64,000 nt of DNA from Enoplolaimus lenunculus (Eukaryota; Nematoda; Enoplea; Enoplida; Thoracostomopsidae). How positions within the stretch are numbered: the stretch's first letter is position 1; the number at the start of each line of letters is the position of its first letter. Where the stretch lies: the NCBI GenBank assembly GCA_030248215.1, contig JASANG010002845.1, forward strand, positions 331,632-395,631. The letters are read 5' to 3'. The notes beneath the pieces were generated by a model. It made no database searches. It saw nothing but the letters and a program-made list of their open reading frames with translations, and was not told the DNA's origin. Position numbers and translations under genes: made by a program. Below, piece by piece: positions 60,201 through 64,000 of the stretch.

Positions 60201-61906
60201 ACAGCCCAAAATACCAATTAGAACGTCAGAACGAGTGAAGTTTGAGCACGTACAAAATTTTACATCATCAGGCATCATTTAAATATCCATAACCTCCATT
60301 ATAGAACGATAATGCAGAAATGTACGTTATTATTGTATATTGTATTATCAAAACCTTTGCTTAGTTCTCTCCTGGAACGATGCTCTGTGGGGCGTTCAAG
60401 CTTTATTAATATGTTCTATTGTATTAGCGAAAACTCTGTTTAATGTTTATTTCTGTGCCGGAACGATACCCAAAATACGTATTATTAACGTTCTAACTTT
60501 AATAATATAGATATACGTACTAAAGACACGTACATATTATATCTTAACAGAATGAAAAATAACAACATGTATTTAACTGAGAGGCAATACACAAAATAAG
60601 TGCATTAATATCAAATAAGTTTATTTCGTTGATTTATTTAGTTCTCTCGGCTCTTGCCGTTTTCTACATAACTTGTTTGCCCTTACCTTCTGTTTCGAGA
60701 AACGGATTTCTGGCTGTCTGGCGTTCCATTTAACGTAGTACAATCACATTCCTCCTAAAATGGCAGCAATGCGGGTTAACGTGACACAATGTAATGTGAT
60801 TGTTTTACAATGAGCAAACTGTTACGTACGCATATATTGTAACAAGTCCGCCAAAGCAAAGACTACAAACATCGATAGGTAATGTACTTAATAGATTACA
60901 TTTTTAAGCTTTATATAATTTTCATAATAGATTTAAAATAGTGGGCTTTAAAGTATGCTACATTGATGTCCGATCTATATTTAATTCACACTAAAGCTCT
61001 GTACGCATTTATTTATTTATATATATATATGTATAATGTATGTATGTATATATAACGGCATACGATTACTGGACGAGTTTATTCTCTGCTTATATTTTTT
61101 TATCCATTTGGGAACAGGTCATTTTATAACAATATTAACAGCAGTGCATTTTTACTGCCTTCCTAAAAATGGATTACATTTTTAAGCTTGTGCAAAATTC
61201 AAAATACGACAAGGTATTAATTGCTCTAAACTATAGTCTTCTATTTATTTTACAAACTACATACGTAACGTACGTACATATGCCAGGGTGCAAACGGCTA
61301 CCCGGCTCCAATATTCTACCATGGTGAAAAAGGCTACCCTGCTCCAATATTCTACCATGGTGAAAACGGCTACCCGGCTCCAATATTCTACATCGCCGGT
61401 TATTTATCGTGAATATAACACAATTAACTCTACATTGTACAATTATTTATGAAATATATTATATAAATATACTGGGATACACAGTCACGACCAAAACCTT
61501 GTAGGAATAAATTTATTGTAATAAATTGTAGCAAACGTTACAAAATCAGGTAACTGCGTAAGTTAGCTTTTTGTCAAAATAACAGTGAATTACCGCTGCG
61601 GCTCCGGTTTTTTTTATATCCGGTTGAACCCCGACATGTTGCAAATCTATATTTCACTTCATCAAAATGAAGAAACCAAGACAATATATGAAATTAAACT
61701 ATACAACAAAATAAAGCATAACACATAACTATTAACCACTGTGCAAATTGATTGTACCTGCTCAAAGACTTGGTCAAATAAATTCGGAATTAACACAGGT
61801 CAACTACACAAACTACAACAAAAACTAACTAAATACACCATTTACGTACCTCTTCTTGACTGCTAGAACTGGGCGTAGGTGACCGTTGTATTGTCACCAG
61901 CGCCAT
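43277..61906 (-). CDS. ssh: Slingshot cofilin phosphatase (18 exons found)
   Basis: Slingshot dephosphorylates and so activates ADF/cofilin, driving actin turnover. Exons on the minus strand: 61906-61850, 57783-57686, 57180-57116, 56584-56491, 56160-56007, 55534-55391, 53927-53786, 53448-53270, 53037-52891, 52267-52207, 51760-51615, 51291-51098, 50910-50320, 49995-49837, 46637-46189, 46050-45858, 45429-45286, 45126-43277. All junction phases agree except the first, which needs about one more small exon. It begins MALVTIQRSPTPSSSSQEE, nearly identical to vertebrate SSH1/2. The SSH-N region, DEK-C-like helix bundle and dual-specificity phosphatase domain follow in the family order, with the active site HCKRGISRS intact. 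At about 1,620 residues it is longer than fly or human proteins (about 1,050), because of the tail. Confidence 0.93.
46795..49290 (+). mobile_element. LINE remnant in a Slingshot intron, split by a repeat insertion
   Basis: Plus-strand fragments: TSLDVTLASNSLASIRNGKL then CTALSPDHLSTHCDL (end of an APE-type endonuclease, 47098-47202), ADWGKFIQLC (linker), GVPQ (48169-48180), MVSYVDDLRIYAS (RT catalytic YVDD, 48249-48287), LEDTLATKNLELSATK-like thumb, and VNYAAPVWSIIASKSNIERL (48613-48670) followed by an ATGCYIKR...LSAQY segment. There are several stops and frameshifts. The segment before GVPQ is displaced by the tandem repeat at 47640-48160. The element lies antisense to the host gene and away from its exons. 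Confidence 0.75.
47600..48165. repeat. Tandem repeat family (about 140-165-bp unit) inserted in a LINE
   Basis: About three and a half units carry AATATGCAAATTAGCTATTA, AATTATCGGTTTTGGAGGTT, CTCGCACCCAAAAACTCTTT and AGTCCTAATTTAGGC. The array ends AAAACCCCAATGCGA at 48155-48169, exactly before the LINE GVPQ motif. Related arrays with the same ending occur at 54130-54525 and partial ones at 55015-55330 and 57235-57470. Confidence 0.75.
51615..53927 (-). CDS. ssh: Slingshot exons for the DEK-C and phosphatase domains
   Basis: Exons 53927-53786 and 53448-53270 encode DLSEVTTKQLLTKLSAAVDF and EQEIYRILCQLDKPSLIIPP, then YLFLGTEWNASNYKELKEND. 53037-52891 gives IGYILNVTKEVDNFFPKRF and the general-acid region IPVSDEESSHLIDYWGATSA. 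52267-52207 gives KGVLVHCKRGISRSSAT with catalytic Cys and Arg in HCxxGxxRS. 51760-51615 gives VIAYVMKE, IVHDQRDIIRPNPGFQRQLH and MYEGILKAS. Every catalytic element expected of Slingshot is present, so an active enzyme is likely. Confidence 0.93.
54130..54690. repeat. Second copy of the AATTAGCTATTAGCTAA tandem family
   Basis: Two units of the same repeat end in AAAACCCCAATGCGA (54509-54523). A tail follows: AAAATCGGTTCAGCGGTTCT, GGACAGACGGACGAACATCC and CACCTTTCAACCCCCGAGTA. The tail recurs at 55265-55325, and on the minus strand near 57260-57300. It is therefore a defined dispersed element with a tandem part and a unique end. No coding capacity seen; class unknown. Confidence 0.65.
55010..55330. 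repeat. Third copy of the same repeat family, carrying a MITE
   Basis: TATGCTAATTAGCCTGTAAC to AAACCTTAATATTTA is interrupted by the MITE at 55085-55211. It resumes with TAGGCTTAACCACTTACGCT and ends in the ACATCCACCTTTCGACCCCC then GAGTACAAGACATAAAATGC tail. Confidence 0.65.
55085..55211. mobile_element. Palindromic 127-bp MITE with TA target duplication
   Basis: The left end is GAGTGGCGCTATACTTTTGA and the right end, reverse-complemented, is TGGGTGGCGCTATACTTTTG then ACACCGTCCGGTACC. The inverted match continues imperfectly inward. TA flanks both sides (55083-55084 and 55212-55213). Removing the element and one TA restores the uninterrupted repeat consensus TTTAGGCTTAAC seen in the sister copies. 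A TA duplication points to a Tc1/mariner-type source. Confidence 0.75.
55391..57783 (-). CDS. ssh: Slingshot exons for the SSH-N domain
   Basis: Five exons encode, in order: CYFAVKGAAFALP (vertebrate ESFxxVKGAALFLP); EIQHHLEEMYKILRPEDRLK; IGRLESTLCSKVRYLAIVGT; GIDFNDEQRAFLGLVLEIYS then HIALHGDGAISVSSNDSYHV then FRPKSIQVMW; and SLFQSLLREQQHA ... YYPDGLTHTWTTSF ... NEW. They line up with the noncatalytic SSH-N region that helps bind F-actin and substrate. Donors and acceptors are all canonical GT-AG. Confidence 0.88.
57230..57470 (-). repeat. Fourth copy of the repeat family, opposite orientation
   Basis: The minus strand shows the GGATGGACATTCAGCTTTCG-like tail and TTTGGAGGTTTATAAATCAT plus AATTAGTTGTTAGCTAACCG blocks. 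It lies in a Slingshot intron just upstream of the exon at 57116-57180. The plus strand has the flanking CGAAGCTCG/CGCGAAGCG motifs. Confidence 0.6.
57784..61295. other. Slingshot intron 1, mostly no recognisable feature
   Basis: AT-rich intron, expected to hide one small coding exon of length 3n+2. A 99-codon frame at 58679-58380 (minus) has no family resemblance and lacks suitable splice phases that I could confirm. An ATT microsatellite lies at 59217-59242 and a TA-rich run at 61014-61055. Confidence 0.4.
61296..61391 (+). repeat. 36-bp tandem repeat with open frame GYPAPIFYHGEN
   Basis: There are two full units and one partial unit of exactly 36 bases. The plus-strand translation is GYPAPIFYHGEK, GYPAPIFYHGEN, GYPAPIFY, with only four base changes, mostly silent. 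It lies in the Slingshot intron, antisense to that gene. It may be a minisatellite of a multiple of three by chance, or part of a nested short secreted-peptide type gene whose other exons I cannot see. Confidence 0.7.
61850..61906 (-). CDS. ssh: Slingshot exon 1 with start codon
   Basis: ATG at 61906-61904, donor GAG|GTACGT. The 19 residues MALVTIQRSPTPSSSSQEE match the conserved Slingshot N-terminus, which fixes the start. It ends in phase 0, while the next recognised exon (57783) needs two bases from upstream. A small exon of length 3n+2 probably lies in the 4-kb intron, or a different acceptor is used. Confidence 0.85.
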
Positions 61907-64000
61907 GCACAAAACCGTCAATGCCCGCAGCAAACCATGTTAAAAAGCCTTTGCAAAACAACGTGTTTGCGCAGTCAATGGCTTTCAATTTTATACAAGT
62001 TACATACGTACGTATATAATAAAGTGTAGTGATTACAATTACCTATAACAGTTCCACAACCTGCGGGATCGAACGAGAAAAATAAAAGTGCGCTTGGGAA
62101 TTGTTCGCGAAAGTAGCGCGACTCAGCCGTTCTAGAGCCAAAATGAACTGATTAGAAAGCGTACTGTGACTTATACTATATCTTTCTTGAATTTGTTTCT
62201 CCACAAAATTTCTCGTGGAAAATTATTCTCAATATCTCCCAGCCAGATATGAATTTGTGCCACGTTTTGATATGTTTCCACCGTTTGCGCGACATTGTTC
62301 TTCGCTTATACGTCAATGAGAAATTATAATCCTACAGTTAACATCAACCGCAAAACCAAAAAAGCCAATCATATCAGCGCAGTAATAGTAGTTTCCAGAA
62401 TACATTCGAAAGTCTGCATCCGTTCCCAGTTCTAACAAAATTTTTTTCTCCGACTTCGGAATAATTTCGGTCAAAATCTCCGTCAAATTTAATTAGCTAT
62501 TAAGGTTAAATTTGTTTTAAAATTCACAAAAATGCATTATTCGGAAGCACAGATTTTACAACAGTTTGTAATTTCTTTAAAGCAAATCTGAACTATTTAA
62601 AACTGCAGTACTGTCTGCAAAAATCAAATACAACGCCATGAATACGAACATAATTTTACGAAGTGTAGTCAACTGCTTCAAATGCTTTTTAAACGTCATC
62701 CGAATGATCTTGCAAAGTCAGTTAAGACGCTTGTCCAGAATGCTTCATCTACGGCTACCATCAAAAATGTGTTTTGCGCGCAATGGATATGGTAGTTCTT
62801 TCATACAAGACCAGAGCCCAATACTACTGGCGACATACAATAAGAATGATGACCCAGTTAAATTATCCCATCGCAAGTTGAAATTGAACATTTATCACTC
62901 AGTTTGATGCTAACTATATATTCGAACTGGCCCTCTGTAACTCGGATTTTGAATTAATATGCAATATTATGCGATATCTGTGGAAAAGATATGAGTATAT
63001 GACAGGTCCTGCCGCAATTTTGCAAAATTTACAGAAATTTGCCTGAACCCATACTAGACCATGAATTTCACAAAATACATACTACTATATTTTCCTTTAG
63101 GTAAGCCGTTGAGAACACCAGACACACATGTTGGTGATTCCAATTACCTTACCTAACGCCACTGCAAGTCATGTTGAGTGTACACATATTGGATATTATA
63201 TATAGATAAGCAAAGAAGTACCTACAGTGACACGGGGTTGTTTCTACGCTTTTTGAACTTTGTATTACTGGCACAAGACCAGGGAACGTTAAATACCTAC
63301 CATTTCTCCTTACAGCCGGGTATTGTTCTATACTGTTTATCGACGAAGAGATCGCAGCAAGTTACTGCTTGTTTTTAAAAGCCGATTGGTGAACCAGTCC
63401 GGTGCAATACGGTTATTTCGCTAGTTATTTTTACATTTCGTTAGGATTAAGTAGGTATTTATACGAGTTACCAAATTTCAGAAGATGAAATAGTATATAC
63501 TCCTTCAGTTAGGGGTAAAGTAAGAGAACGAGATTTTGCAAAATTTTAATATATTTTTCAGGTAAAATATTTTTAAAGCTGAAACTGAATCGGATTTATT
63601 ATCTTTTGTTACCACCCTAATCCAATGTATAAACTGGGAAATCGTTAAATGTATCCAATGCTTTTTAAAGCATACTCCTCGTTGAATGTAAATTGGCGCG
63701 CTACGAACACGGTATCCAGTCGAAAATCAAATGTACGGTCAAGGGACGACCTTGTTGAAAATTAGAACATGTAAACAAGTGGCACATGCTTGTCCGTTGT
63801 GTACACATGCAATATACTGCAGTGCAATTGTCATAAAACAATGAAAAATTGAATACTAGAATGAACAAAGAAAGAATCTAATTGCGAAAATTTATTACAT
63901 TTTGCGTGTCAACGGTACATATAAACCACACAGTACCTAGAATTGCTCTGAATTGAGAATCCTTCAGAAAACATGGCACCGGCACAGGTGTCATAGCTTT
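61907..64000. other. Upstream of Slingshot, no gene recognised
   Basis: This should contain the 5' UTR and promoter of the minus-strand Slingshot gene. No initiator or TATA element could be placed with confidence. ORFs at 62638-62907 and 63178-63378 show no domain, no splice context and biased AT-rich codons. Confidence 0.45.

Noticed and set aside
28327-61906. Shared operon or cluster of the three genes
   Set aside because: Genes lie on both strands, are separated by several kilobases of repeats and belong to unrelated pathways.
62638-62907. 89-codon ORF upstream of Slingshot
   Set aside because: No recognisable domain, AT-driven composition, no supporting splice or promoter context.

Overview
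The window is animal nuclear DNA. It has split genes with GT-AG introns, acceptors that mostly read TTTTAG or TTTCAG, tRNA-derived SINEs, LINE remnants, MITEs and AT-rich intergenic DNA. The three host genes are an RBMS/alan-shepard-type RNA-binding protein, a hexokinase-family protein and a Slingshot cofilin phosphatase, so the source is a metazoan, most likely an invertebrate. I cannot place the phylum. Short TTAGGC-like runs occur, but they sit inside a MITE family and are weak evidence for a nematode-type telomere repeat.

Layout. (1) 9-11173, minus strand: the 5' and middle part of an RNA-binding protein gene. Its exons are 11018-11173, 9400-10467, a very long Q-rich exon and 9-393. The last one starts an RRM and runs off the left edge. 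The long exon appears three times (1247-4023 minus, 4071-about 5800 plus, about 5905-9214 minus). The copies are joined by 46 consecutive C and by a stretch full of one-base indels. I read this as an unresolved fold-back read in the assembly, not biology. (2) 11174-28300: no host gene recognised. This part holds tRNA-derived SINEs, a 70-bp minisatellite, two LINE remnants, a Merlin-like transposase fragment, several MITEs and a hAT-type element inserted in a SINE. (3) 28327-36525, plus: a complete 11-exon hexokinase-like gene of 478 codons. It keeps the sugar-contacting residues but has lost the usual ATP/phosphate-binding motifs. (4) 36526-43276: intergenic, with one well-bounded MITE. (5) 43277-61906, minus: a Slingshot phosphatase gene with 18 exons found and probably one more small exon missed. 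It has an intact HCxxGxxR active site and an unusually long C-terminal tail. Its introns hold a LINE, a tandem repeat family, a TA-flanked MITE and a 36-bp coding-like tandem repeat. (6) 61907-64000: upstream DNA in which I see nothing definite.

The three genes are not an operon. They lie on both strands and are separated by kilobases of repeats, and nothing in the sequence links them functionally. The strongest biological leads are the hexokinase-like probable pseudoenzyme and the GW/WG-rich N-terminal region on an RBMS-type RRM protein. The strongest technical lead is the triplicated exon, which should be collapsed before anyone interprets copy number there.
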